Shown here piece after piece: positions 29,735 through 37,482 of a stretch of DNA of 64,000 bases. A program made the position numbers and the translations under genes. Within the stretch, counting starts at the first letter, position 1. The number at the start of each line of letters is the position of its first letter. The notes below the pieces were generated by a model. The model was not told where the DNA came from and searched no databases. It worked only from the letters and a program-made list of their open reading frames with translations. Location: NCBI RefSeq assembly GCF_003347635.1, contig NZ_QDFY01000007.1, positions 164,501 through 228,500 of the forward strand. The letters are read 5' to 3'. Source of the stretch: Sphingosinicella terrae (GTDB taxonomy: Bacteria; Pseudomonadota; Alphaproteobacteria; Sphingomonadales; Sphingomonadaceae).

Positions 29735-31018
29735 TCAGCCGTCGCTGACGCGCTCGATCTCGGCGCCGACCGCCTGCAATTTCTCCTCGAGCCGCTCGTA
29801 GCCGCGGTCGAGATGATAGACTCGGTGGACCTGGGTCTCGCCCTCGGCGGCGAGACCGGCCAGGATCAGGCTCATCGATGCGCGCAGGTCGGTCGCCATG
29901 ACCGGCGCGCCGATCAGCTTGTCGACGCCGCGCACCACCGCCGATCGGCCCCGCACCTCGATATCCGCGCCCATCCGGCTGAGCTCGGGCACGTGCATGT
30001 AGCGATTCTCGAAGATCGTCTCGGTGAGCAGGCTCGTCCCGTCGGCGAGGCTGAGCATCGCCATGAACTGCGCCTGCATGTCGGTCGGAAAGGCGGGGAA
30101 GGGCGCAGTCGAGATGGAGAGCGGCTTGATCGCGCCGTTCGCGCTGACCCGGATGCCGCGGTCGCCATCCTCGATCGTCGCGCCGGCATCCTCGAGACCG
30201 GACAGGATCGACGGCATGGTCTCGCGCCTGGCGCCGACCAGCTCGAGCGATCCGCCGGTGATCATCGCGGCGCAGGCATAGCTTCCCGCCTCGATCCGGT
30301 CGGGCATGACGGCATAAGTGGCGCCGTGCAGCCGCTCGACGCCCTCGATGGTGAGCGTGTCGGTCCTGAGGCCGGTGATCCGCGCGCCCATCGCATTGAG
30401 GCATAGCGCGAGATCGGTGATCTCGGGTTCACGGGCGGCATTCTCGATGACGCTCGTGCCGGAGGCGAGCACCGCCGCCATCAGCGCATTCTCGGTCGCG
30501 CCGACCGAGACGGTGGGGAAGCGGATCGTGCCGCCGGTGAGGCCGCCCTTCGGCGCTACCGCCCGCACATAGCCGGCGGCAAGCTCGATCTCGGCGCCGA
30601 GCGCCTGCAGCGCCTTCAGGTGAAGGTCGATCGGGCGGTTGCCGATCGCGCAGCCGCCGGGGAGCGAGACGGTCGCCTCGCCGGCGCGCGCGAGCAGCGG
30701 GCCCAGCACCAGGATGGAAGCGCGCATCTTGCGGACGATGTCGTAGGGCGCCACGGTCGAGACGATGGTCGAGGCGCGCAGGGTCATCACCCGGCCGAAC
30801 TCGCCCTTGCGGGCGCCCTCGACCATGGTCGACACGCCGAGCTGGTTGAGCAGGTGGCCGAAGCCGTCGACGTCCGCGAGCCGGGGCAGGTTTCGCAGGG
30901 TCAGCGGCTCGTCGGTCAGCAGCGCGCAGGGCATCAGGGTGAGCGCCGCATTCTTGGCGCCCGAGATCGGGATGCGCCCCTGCAGGCGCTTGCCGCCCGT
31001 GATGATGATCCGGTCCAT
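29735..31018 (-). CDS. murA: UDP-N-acetylglucosamine 1-carboxyvinyltransferase
   Basis: First committed enzyme of peptidoglycan synthesis, adding enolpyruvate to UDP-GlcNAc; target of fosfomycin. The start MDRIIITGG at 31018 matches the family; the frame continues upstream without support. Key sites are K22-N23 in SGAKNAAL, the catalytic loop Cys123 in [15 protein letters not shown], and the catalytic Asp region ([23 protein letters not shown]). C123 means the usual fosfomycin-sensitive form rather than the Asp variant. 427 residues. Confidence 0.97.
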   Translation of the reverse strand: MDRIIITGGKRLQGRIPISGAKNAALTLMPCALLTDEPLTLRNLPRLADVDGFGHLLNQLGVSTMVEGARKGEFGRVMTLRASTIVSTVAPYDIVRKMRASILVLGPLLARAGEATVSLPGGCAIGNRPIDLHLKALQALGAEIELAAGYVRAVAPKGGLTGGTIRFPTVSVGATENALMAAVLASGTSVIENAAREPEITDLALCLNAMGARITGLRTDTLTIEGVERLHGATYAVMPDRIEAGSYACAAMITGGSLELVGARRETMPSILSGLEDAGATIEDGDRGIRVSANGAIKPLSISTAPFPAFPTDMQAQFMAMLSLADGTSLLTETIFENRYMHVPELSRMGADIEVRGRSAVVRGVDKLIGAPVMATDLRASMSLILAGLAAEGETQVHRVYHLDRGYERLEEKLQAVGAEIERVSDG

Positions 31019-31097
31019 CGACGAGGCTATTAAGCGATATGTTCCCCGGCGCAAGGCGCTGGCACGGCGACGGGAAATGGTCGTCAAACGCGTCGTC

Positions 31098-31111
31098 TTG
31101 ATCTTGATCAG
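31098..31111 (+). promoter_or_regulatory. Candidate FNR/FixK-type binding site
   Basis: TTGATCTTGATCAG matches the TTGAT-N4-ATCAA consensus with one mismatch. It stands 126 bases upstream of the Crp/Fnr regulator start and 80 bases upstream of divergent murA. It could serve autoregulation or control by another FNR-like protein. Confidence 0.45.
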
Positions 31112-31237
31112 GGCGGGGCGTCGCAAACAGTTCTAGTGTCGCCCGTCGAGCAAAAGATCGCGTGGGGTCTGGTCGTCGCGGCGGTAAGGGGAACCGTCAT
31201 GGCGAAACGGGTCCCGAGTGTACCGGGGGAGTAATCG

Positions 31238-31969
31238 TTGGGGGGATCCTGTCTAGCTGAACGTCTCAGCCATTACGTCACCTTGTCTTCCGGCGAGCGC
31301 GCCGCGCTCGACCGCCTCGAGGAGCAGGACCGGGCCTACCGCCGCGGCGCCGTCGTCATCAGCGAGAGCGGCGCTCCGCGCGACCTGTTCGTGGTCCGCA
31401 AGGGCTGGCTGCACAGCAGCGTCGTCCTCGGCAATGGCAGCCGTCAGATCATGCGCTTCCATTTCCAGGGCGATCTCATCGGCCTGCCGCTGCTGGCCTT
31501 CCCGGACCCGCCGGAGACGGTGACCGCGGTGACCGACGCGACCTTGTGCCCGTTCAGCCGCGAGCGGCTGGCCGCGCTGATGACCGAGCATCCCCGGCTG
31601 GCGGCGCTGATCCTCGCTCTCACCGTCGCCGAGCGCGTGTCGCTCGCCGACAGGCTCGCCTCGATCGGCCGCACTTCGGCGCGGGCGCGGGTATCGTCGT
31701 TGATCTGCGAGATCCATAGCCGGCTTCGCATCCTCGGGCTGGCGGCAGACGGCGCGGTGCAGCTGCCGCTCACCCAGGAGGATATCGGCGACGCCACCGG
31801 CCTGACCGCGGTCCACGTCAACCGGATGATGCGCGGTCTCGTCGAGGACGGCCTGATCGATCGCAACGGCAGCCACTTGCGGGTGCTTGACGAAGGCCGG
31901 CTCTGTGCCGAGGCGAGCTTCATCGATCGCACGCCGGTCGAGACCGGATGGCTGCCGCCGCCAAGATAA
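31238..31969 (+). CDS. Crp/Fnr family transcription regulator
   Basis: A 243-residue regulator with an N-terminal cyclic-nucleotide-binding-like beta barrel (RGAVVISESGAPRDLFVVRKGWLH) and a C-terminal winged helix whose recognition helix is in LTQEDIGDATGLTAVHVNRMMRGLVEDGLI. TTG at 31238 follows GGGGGA by 7 bases. There is no N-terminal Cys cluster, so an FNR-type iron-sulphur oxygen sensor is unlikely. The cAMP pocket residues (FGE...RSA) are not conserved either, so the ligand is unknown. The site TTGAT-N4-ATCAG upstream may be its own target. Confidence 0.92.
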   Translation: MGGSCLAERLSHYVTLSSGERAALDRLEEQDRAYRRGAVVISESGAPRDLFVVRKGWLHSSVVLGNGSRQIMRFHFQGDLIGLPLLAFPDPPETVTAVTDATLCPFSRERLAALMTEHPRLAALILALTVAERVSLADRLASIGRTSARARVSSLICEIHSRLRILGLAADGAVQLPLTQEDIGDATGLTAVHVNRMMRGLVEDGLIDRNGSHLRVLDEGRLCAEASFIDRTPVETGWLPPPR

Positions 31970-32119
31970 AGCCGGGCGCCCGCAATGCTTCGGCGGGCCG
32001 GCAAGAGGCGCGTTCAGGTTAGGGCGATTTGCGGTCGGACGTTATCGTCCGAGGACTCGAAACTCGCGGCCATCCGAAAACCTGGAGCGGCCGTCCCGAT
32101 GCTATCGGAACGCAGCCTG

Positions 32120-32473
32120 CTAGGCCTTCTCCAGCGTGCACTGGAGCGGATGCTGGTTCTGCCGGGCGAAGTCGATCACCTGCGCCACTTTCGTCTCGGC
32201 CACTTCATAGGGGAATATCCCGCACACCCCGACACCGCGCTGGTGGACGTGGAGCATGACCCGCGTCGCATCCTCGATCCCCATCTTGAAGAAGCGCTGC
32301 AGGACGTGGACGACGAACTCCATCGGCGTGTAGTCGTCGTTCAGCATCAGCACCTTGTAGGGCGAGGGCGTCTTCGTCCGGGTGCGAGTCTTGGTGGCGA
32401 GGCCAAGGCCGGTGCCCTGGTCGTCGTTCCTGTCTTTATCCGAGGCTGTGATCACGCGTTCCGACATGTCCAT
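32120..32473 (-). CDS. clpS: ClpS adaptor of the ClpAP protease
   Basis: Delivers N-degron substrates to ClpA. The 117-residue protein has a flexible N-terminal tail, then [24 protein letters not shown] (the N-end-rule pocket with the DD pair), [24 protein letters not shown] and the terminal helix. The start could be either of two Met codons two residues apart (32473 or 32467). clpA is often adjacent in other genomes but is not seen here; a phasin gene lies upstream on the same strand. Confidence 0.96.
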   Translation of the reverse strand: MDMSERVITASDKDRNDDQGTGLGLATKTRTRTKTPSPYKVLMLNDDYTPMEFVVHVLQRFFKMGIEDATRVMLHVHQRGVGVCGIFPYEVAETKVAQVIDFARQNQHPLQCTLEKA

Positions 32474-32571
32474 AACAACGAGATAAATATGGCAAGGTGC
32501 CGGCCCGGGGCAAGGGGGCGGATCGGGATCGGCGCCCAAGCGGGACATTCCGCCGGACGGCCTGCGTCAAT

Positions 32572-32610
32572 AAAAAGGGCGGCCGCTCCCGAAGGAGGGC
32601 CGCCCTTTTC
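32572..32610 (-). terminator. Terminator downstream of phasin gene
   Basis: A 12-bp stem AAAAGGGCGGCC/GGCCGCCCTTTT with a 13-base loop ends in TTTTTA on the minus strand, 29 bases after the phasin stop. The A-rich left arm could also allow termination on the plus strand. Confidence 0.82.
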
Positions 32611-32638
32611 CACGGTCGGCGGTTCGACCCTCGAAAGC

Positions 32639-33397
32639 TTACGCAGCGAGGGACTTCACGCGCTCGGCCGCGACGTTGTAGCGGTTGGTGATCGGCTCGG
32701 CGACCTCGCCGGCGAGCTTCAGCACCGTCTCGCTGAGACGGGCGCTCTCGGCGACCGCGCTGTCGAAGGCGGCGCGGGCGAAATCGCTCTGCAGCTTGAA
32801 GAAGTCGGTCGGCGACTTCACCTCGGCGAAGCTCTTGAACGCGCTGGAGGCTTCCTCGAAGCTCTTGCGGCTATATTCGGCCGCATCCTGGCTCAGCGCC
32901 TCGACGCCCTTGGCGGCGACCTTCGACGACGCGACGAGCGCCTCGACATTGCCGCGTGTGATGTCGGCGAATTCTTCGACCATCTTGGCCGAACGCTCGA
33001 CAGCCGCCTTGGCGCGCTCGTTGACGTCGCCGAAGACGGTCTTCATCTGGTCGGCGGTGTAGAGGCCGGCTTCGACCCCGTTCCTGGTTTGCTTGGTCAT
33101 GGTCTCAACTCCTTGGATGCTGGGGACGCCGGCGCGGACCGGCGCAATCTTCCTCTTCCTCGCCGGCTTGGGCGCCGGCTTCGCCTTGGCGGCGCGGAGC
33201 GGCTTGCTCGCCGGCGCGGTCGCCTGGATACGCTTGGAAGCGGCCGCCTTGCGGGCAGGGCGCTTCGCCTTGACGACGGTCCGGGCCGCCTCGACCGGGG
33301 CCGCGACCGGCTCCTGGGTCGGAACGGCCGTCGCCGCCGCTTCGGTCGCCGCTTCGGTCTCGCCGGTTTCGGTCGCCTGGGTCTCGTCGGCCATCAC
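32639..33397 (-). CDS. Phasin (PHA granule-associated protein) with Lys/Ala/Pro N-terminal tail
   Basis: Coats polyhydroxyalkanoate granules. Residues ~100-252 are the phasin_2 helix bundle (GLYTADQMKTVFGDVNERAKAAVERSAKMVEEFADI, KSPTDFFKLQSDFAR, the AAERVKSLAA end). The first ~90 residues are a low-complexity Ala/Thr/Glu then Lys/Arg/Pro segment, resembling histone-like tails of PhaF-type phasins that tie granules to DNA; that comparison is inference. A near-perfect sigma-32-like promoter and a TGC-rich palindrome precede it, and the PHA synthase gene lies directly upstream. Confidence 0.92.
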   Translation of the reverse strand: MMADETQATETGETEAATEAAATAVPTQEPVAAPVEAARTVVKAKRPARKAAASKRIQATAPASKPLRAAKAKPAPKPARKRKIAPVRAGVPSIQGVETMTKQTRNGVEAGLYTADQMKTVFGDVNERAKAAVERSAKMVEEFADITRGNVEALVASSKVAAKGVEALSQDAAEYSRKSFEEASSAFKSFAEVKSPTDFFKLQSDFARAAFDSAVAESARLSETVLKLAGEVAEPITNRYNVAAERVKSLAA

Positions 33398-33413
33398 GTC
33401 ATCCTATACAATG

Positions 33414-33427
33414 TTGCAGTGCAGCAA
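33414..33427. promoter_or_regulatory. TGC-rich palindrome, candidate PhaR operator
   Basis: TTGCAGTGCAGCAA, 17 bases upstream of the phasin start, is an imperfect palindrome of the TGC/GCA-rich type bound by PhaR repressors before phasin genes in alphaproteobacteria. It overlaps the -10 region of the putative promoter. A second TGC-rich stretch lies near 33463-33475. No phaR gene is visible in the window. Confidence 0.55.
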
Positions 33428-33454
33428 ATAGGTGACGCAATCGATGGTTTCAAG
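33426..33454 (-). promoter_or_regulatory. Sigma-32-like promoter of the phasin gene
   Basis: On the minus strand CTTG, 18 bases, CCTATTT matches the alphaproteobacterial RpoH consensus exactly. The same bases also read as TTGAAA-N17-TATTTG for the housekeeping factor. The -10 ends about 29 bases before the start codon. Confidence 0.55.
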
Positions 33455-33496
33455 TGAAAATTGTGCACCGCAGCATGGGACCGTTCACAGGCGGGT

Positions 33497-35293
33497 TCAG
33501 CGCGTCCTGACGTAGCTGCCCGGAGCATCCTCGATCGCGGCCAGCTTGCCCTTGCCGGGAATGCGCGCCCCCTTCGCTGCCACCATCCGGTCGGAATGGG
33601 CCCGGATCCAGCCGATCCAGTCCGGCCACCAGCTGCCCTTGTGCTCGGTCGCTCCGGCGATGAAGCGGTCGAGCGTGTCGACCTTCTCTTCGTTGGTCCA
33701 GTATTGATATTTCTGGGCCTCGGGCGGGTTGACCACACCGGCAATGTGACCCGAGCCGGCGAGCACGAACCGCACCGGCCCCTGGAAATGGCGGGTGATC
33801 TTCCACACGCTCTGCGGTGGCGCGATATGGTCCTCCCGCCCCGACTGGACGTAAGTCGGCACCGTCACCCGGCGAAGGTCGATCGGCGTATCGTCGATGA
33901 CGATCGCACCCGGCTGGACCAGCTTGTTCTCGCGGTAGAGCTGGTGGAGATAGGACTGGTGCCACCCGGCCGGGAGATTGGTCGTGTCGGAATTCCAGTG
34001 GAGCAGGTCGAACTGGGGATAGTCCTCGCCCATCAGATAGTGGTTGGTGACATAGTTCCAGATGAGGTCGCGGCCGCGCAGCAGGTTGAAGGTGGCGGCC
34101 ATGTAGCGGCCGTCGAGATAGCCCTTCTCGGCCGAGAGCTGCCGGATCAGCTCCATCTGCTCGTCGCCGAGAAAGAAGCTGAGATCGCCCGCCTCGCTGA
34201 AGTCGACCTGGGCGGTGAAGAAGGTCGCGGAGGCGATCTTGTCCGCCTCGCCGCGTGCGGCCATCAGCGCCAGGGTGGCGGCCAGCGCGGTGCCGGCGAC
34301 GCAATAGCCAATAGCGTGCACTCGATCGACGCCCAGTGCCTCGCGCACCGTGTCGATCGCCTCGCGCTGCGCCTGCGCATAGTCGCCGAGCGCGACGTCC
34401 TTCAGGCCCTCGTCGGCCGATTTCCAGGAGACGACGAACACCGTCAGCCCCTGCTCGACTGCCCAGCGGATGAAGCTCTTCTTGGGGTTGAGGTCGAGAA
34501 TGTAGAAGCGGTTGATCCAGGGCGGGAAGATGAGCAGCGGAATCTCGAGCACCTTTTCGGTGGTCGGTCCGTACTGGATGAGCTGGTAGAGCCGGGTCTG
34601 CTTGATCACCTTGCCAGGCGTGGTCGCGATGTTGACGCCGACCTCGTAGGCGCCGGGCTCGACATGGGTGAGCTGTCCCTTGCCGAGATCCTGGAGCATG
34701 TGCTCGAGGCCCTTGAGAAGGCTCTCGCCGCGGGTCTCGATCGCTCGCTCGATCACCTGCGGGTTGGTGAGGGCGAAGTTGGACGGCGACATGGCGTCGA
34801 CGAAGGCGCGGGTGATGAAGCGCAGCTTGCCGCGGCTCTTCTCGTCCAGGCCCTCGATGGCATCGACCGATGCCATCATCCGGTCCGAGACGAGGATGTA
34901 GGTCTGGCGAAGCATGTCGAACAAGGGATGCTCGCGCCATTCGCGCGCGGCGAAGCGCTTGTCGCGGTCCGCTTTCTCCTCGAGATCCGCCCGGCCGCCA
35001 TGGCCGCCGAGCGCCCGCTGCCAGATCGAAAGCCCCTCGGTCCACAAATCGACCTGGGCCTGGGCGACCTTGGCGGGATCGGCGAACCAGGACGAGGCAG
35101 GCCAGGCGCTCGCGAAGGACGTCGGATCCGGCGCCCTGGCCGCAGCCTCGCCCCATCGGCCGGCAAGATGCTCCATCATCAGCTGCTGCGCCCGGCCCAT
35201 CACCCAGGTCCAGTGCTGGAGCTCCTCCAGCGACGGGACGGGCGTCTCCACCTCTCCGCTCGACGGCGCCGCGCCCGTATCCGTCTCGGCCAT
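33497..35293 (-). CDS. phaC: Class I poly(3-hydroxyalkanoate) synthase PhaC
   Basis: Polymerises 3-hydroxyacyl-CoA into PHA. The 598-residue protein has the N-terminal PhaC_N domain and an alpha/beta hydrolase core with the lipase-like box GYCVAG (catalytic Cys331), catalytic Asp in SGREDHIAPPQS and His in GSGHIAGVVNPP. LIFPPWINRFYILDLNP is typical of class I enzymes. The start ATG at 35293 follows AAGGAGGACC. It lies immediately upstream of the phasin gene on the same strand, but that gene has its own promoter. Confidence 0.97.
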   Translation of the reverse strand: MAETDTGAAPSSGEVETPVPSLEELQHWTWVMGRAQQLMMEHLAGRWGEAAARAPDPTSFASAWPASSWFADPAKVAQAQVDLWTEGLSIWQRALGGHGGRADLEEKADRDKRFAAREWREHPLFDMLRQTYILVSDRMMASVDAIEGLDEKSRGKLRFITRAFVDAMSPSNFALTNPQVIERAIETRGESLLKGLEHMLQDLGKGQLTHVEPGAYEVGVNIATTPGKVIKQTRLYQLIQYGPTTEKVLEIPLLIFPPWINRFYILDLNPKKSFIRWAVEQGLTVFVVSWKSADEGLKDVALGDYAQAQREAIDTVREALGVDRVHAIGYCVAGTALAATLALMAARGEADKIASATFFTAQVDFSEAGDLSFFLGDEQMELIRQLSAEKGYLDGRYMAATFNLLRGRDLIWNYVTNHYLMGEDYPQFDLLHWNSDTTNLPAGWHQSYLHQLYRENKLVQPGAIVIDDTPIDLRRVTVPTYVQSGREDHIAPPQSVWKITRHFQGPVRFVLAGSGHIAGVVNPPEAQKYQYWTNEEKVDTLDRFIAGATEHKGSWWPDWIGWIRAHSDRMVAAKGARIPGKGKLAAIEDAPGSYVRTR

Positions 35294-35389
35294 CCTGGTC
35301 CTCCTTGCTGTCCGGAGCCTAGTCAACGCCCGGCCGACGTGGAAGGGCCGGGCTTGGTCATTCCGCGCCATCGCGCTACCGGAGCGGCG

Positions 35390-35809
35390 ATGCGACAGGC
35401 AACGACCATGATCGAGGTCGCCACCGATCGGCAGGGGCTGATCGACGTGACGGACCGCGTGCGCCGCTGGACGGCGGACCAGAGCATCGCCGAAGGGCTG
35501 CTCACCCTGTTCTGCCGCCACACGTCCGCTTCCCTGCTCATCCAGGAGAATGCCGCGCCCGCCGCGCGCGCCGATCTCGAGGCCTATTTCGCCCGGATCG
35601 CGCCCGAGGATCCGCAGGCTTATGCCCATGACGAGGAAGGGCCGGACGACATGCCCGCCCATCTGCGGGCCGCGCTCACCCAGGTTCAGCTGTCGATCCC
35701 GGTGATCGCGGGCGCGCTGGCGCTCGGCACCTGGCAGGGACTCTATCTTTTCGAACATCGCCGGCGCCCGCACCGGCGCAGCCTCGCCCTCCACCTGATC
35801 GGCGACTGA
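35390..35809 (+). CDS. YjbQ family protein (UPF0047)
   Basis: A 139-residue cytosolic protein with the family pattern: ITxx-type beta strand (GLIDVTDRVRRWTAD), LLTLFCRHTSASLLIQENA with the conserved Cys-Arg-His-Thr, DMPAHLRAALTQVQLSIPV and GTWQGLYLFEHRRRPHRR. Some members have weak thiamine-phosphate synthase activity, hence the alternative name, but the physiological role is unclear. The family start and the divergent phaC gene together define the ATG at 35390. It is followed 9 bases later by the YbaK-like gene. Confidence 0.92.
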   Translation: MRQATTMIEVATDRQGLIDVTDRVRRWTADQSIAEGLLTLFCRHTSASLLIQENAAPAARADLEAYFARIAPEDPQAYAHDEEGPDDMPAHLRAALTQVQLSIPVIAGALALGTWQGLYLFEHRRRPHRRSLALHLIGD

Positions 35810-35818
35810 GAGGCGGAG

Positions 35819-36304
35819 ATGACGCTCGAATCCGCCCGCTCTTGGCTGGCCGCGCACGCGCCCGATCTACCGATCCTCGAGGTCGCGGAAAGCACCGCCA
35901 CCGTCGCCGATGCGGCGCTCGCGCTCGGCGTCGAGCCGGGCCGGATCGCCAAGACCCTGGCCGTGCGGGTGAATGGCGAGAGCTTCCTCGTCGTCGCCCG
36001 GGGTGATGCCCGGCTCGACAATGGCAAGACGAAGGCCGAGTTCGGAGGCCGGCCGAGGATGCTCGGGCCGGACGAGACGCTCGCTTTGACCGGGCATCCG
36101 GTCGGAGGAGTCTGCCCGTTCGGTCTGGCGACACCGCTCCTGGTCTATTGCGACGTCTCGCTCCAGGCGTACGACATCGTCTATCCCGCCGCGGGATCGC
36201 TCAACAGCTCGGTCGAGGTCGGCGTCGATCGGCTCGCCGGCCTCGTGTCGACGCGGTGGGTGAACGTCTGCCGGGTGCCGGAGCCAAGCGAACCGGCCGG
36301 CTGA
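35819..36304 (+). CDS. YbaK/ProX-type aminoacyl-tRNA deacylase
   Basis: Single-domain trans-editing hydrolase that clears mischarged tRNA (Cys-tRNA-Pro or Ala-tRNA-Pro in characterised relatives). The catalytic Lys is in AKTLAVRV; the fold is marked by KAEFGGRPRML, TGHPVGGVCPFGL (the GxxPGG-type loop) and YPAAGSLNSSVEVGVDRL. The 161 residues match the family. Which mischarged tRNA is the substrate cannot be decided from sequence. Confidence 0.92.
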   Translation: MTLESARSWLAAHAPDLPILEVAESTATVADAALALGVEPGRIAKTLAVRVNGESFLVVARGDARLDNGKTKAEFGGRPRMLGPDETLALTGHPVGGVCPFGLATPLLVYCDVSLQAYDIVYPAAGSLNSSVEVGVDRLAGLVSTRWVNVCRVPEPSEPAG

Positions 36305-36311
36305 GCGGTCG

Positions 36312-37394
36312 CTACAGGTTGAGCGCGCTCCGGATGACCCGCCAGTCGACCAGCTTGAAATTCTGCGCGCCCTCGTTGCGGTCGTCCTGCACGACGACGA
36401 GCCCTTCCGGATAATCGCCGATGGGGCCGCCGAGCGCGTCGAGGCCGTCGGTCCCGCTCACCGCATCCACGCCCTCGCCGGCGCCGACGCGGAAACGGCC
36501 CCGATAGGCCGGCTCGACCCCGTCCACCTGCCAGACGGCAAAGGCGCTGTCGCCCTGGCTGGAGACGATGAGATAGGTGGCGCCGCGATCGCGGATCAGG
36601 GTGACGCCCTCGACATCGGCGACGAGGCGGCCGCTTTCGTCCACGCCCTGCACCAGCGTCCGCTCCGCGGCCGCCGCAGGATCGAGCCGATAGCGCCAGA
36701 CGCCGCCCATCTCCTCGCCGACATAGAGCATGGCGCTCTCGTCGTCGGCGACGCATCCTTCCGATTGCGAGCCGATCGCGAAACGCCGGACCTCGGTCCC
36801 CGTCGGGCCGTCCGGTCCGGCCTGGATCCGATACTGGCGCACCTCGCCATCCTTGCCGATCAGCACGGCATGCGGGCTGCCGCCCGCGATGGCGAGGCAG
36901 AAGCCGTAGGGCTCGGTGACGTCCGATCGGATGAACCCCCAGGGCCGCACGGCGTTCGCGGCCGTCCCGTCCGAGGGATCGAACAGATAGAGCGCCACGC
37001 CCATCCGCCCCCGGTCGCTCGCGCCGATCAGCACCTGCGGCCGCCCGTCGACGATCACGTCCGCGCGCAGATCGACATTGTTGAGCAGTCCGTCGGCGAG
37101 GAACTGGAGCTGCCGTCCCGCGAGGTCGTAGACATAAAGGCCGGCCTTCTTGTCGGTCCCGGCGATGAAGCCGGCGATACGCTGCCCGGACAGCATCGCG
37201 CTGCCGCCGGCGGGCGCCGCCCAGATCGCGGGATCGTCCGCCGCGTCCGCATTGGCCGTGCCGACCGCCTCCGTCTCCGCCGCGGCCGGCACCGTCACGG
37301 CTGGTGCCCCCGCGGGGACGGTCGCGCAGCCGGCCAGCGCGCCCGCCAGCATCGCCGTCACCAAAGCGAAATGAATCCGACCCGTTCGCGTCAT
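36312..37394 (-). CDS. Beta-propeller phytase, lipoprotein
   Basis: Calcium-dependent phosphatase releasing phosphate from phytate. A lipoprotein signal ends at LAGC. The mature protein has the beta-propeller phytase signatures DDPAIWAAP, GTDKKAGLYVYDLAGRQLQFL, NNVDLR, EPYGFCLA, QSEGCVADDESAMLYVGEE and the closing DGLDALGG with YPEGLVVVQDD. It is divergent from a TonB-dependent receptor with an 88-base gap, an arrangement known for such phytases in Caulobacter and sphingomonads, so the pair probably acts in phosphate scavenging from phytate. Confidence 0.95.
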   Translation of the reverse strand: MTRTGRIHFALVTAMLAGALAGCATVPAGAPAVTVPAAAETEAVGTANADAADDPAIWAAPAGGSAMLSGQRIAGFIAGTDKKAGLYVYDLAGRQLQFLADGLLNNVDLRADVIVDGRPQVLIGASDRGRMGVALYLFDPSDGTAANAVRPWGFIRSDVTEPYGFCLAIAGGSPHAVLIGKDGEVRQYRIQAGPDGPTGTEVRRFAIGSQSEGCVADDESAMLYVGEEMGGVWRYRLDPAAAAERTLVQGVDESGRLVADVEGVTLIRDRGATYLIVSSQGDSAFAVWQVDGVEPAYRGRFRVGAGEGVDAVSGTDGLDALGGPIGDYPEGLVVVQDDRNEGAQNFKLVDWRVIRSALNL

Positions 37395-37482
37395 GCTTCC
37401 CCCCTAGAGGCCGTTCGTCCGCGGCCGGCGCTAGCCCGCCCGTGGGTCATTTCCGTGACGATTTCACCATGGGGGGATTGCG

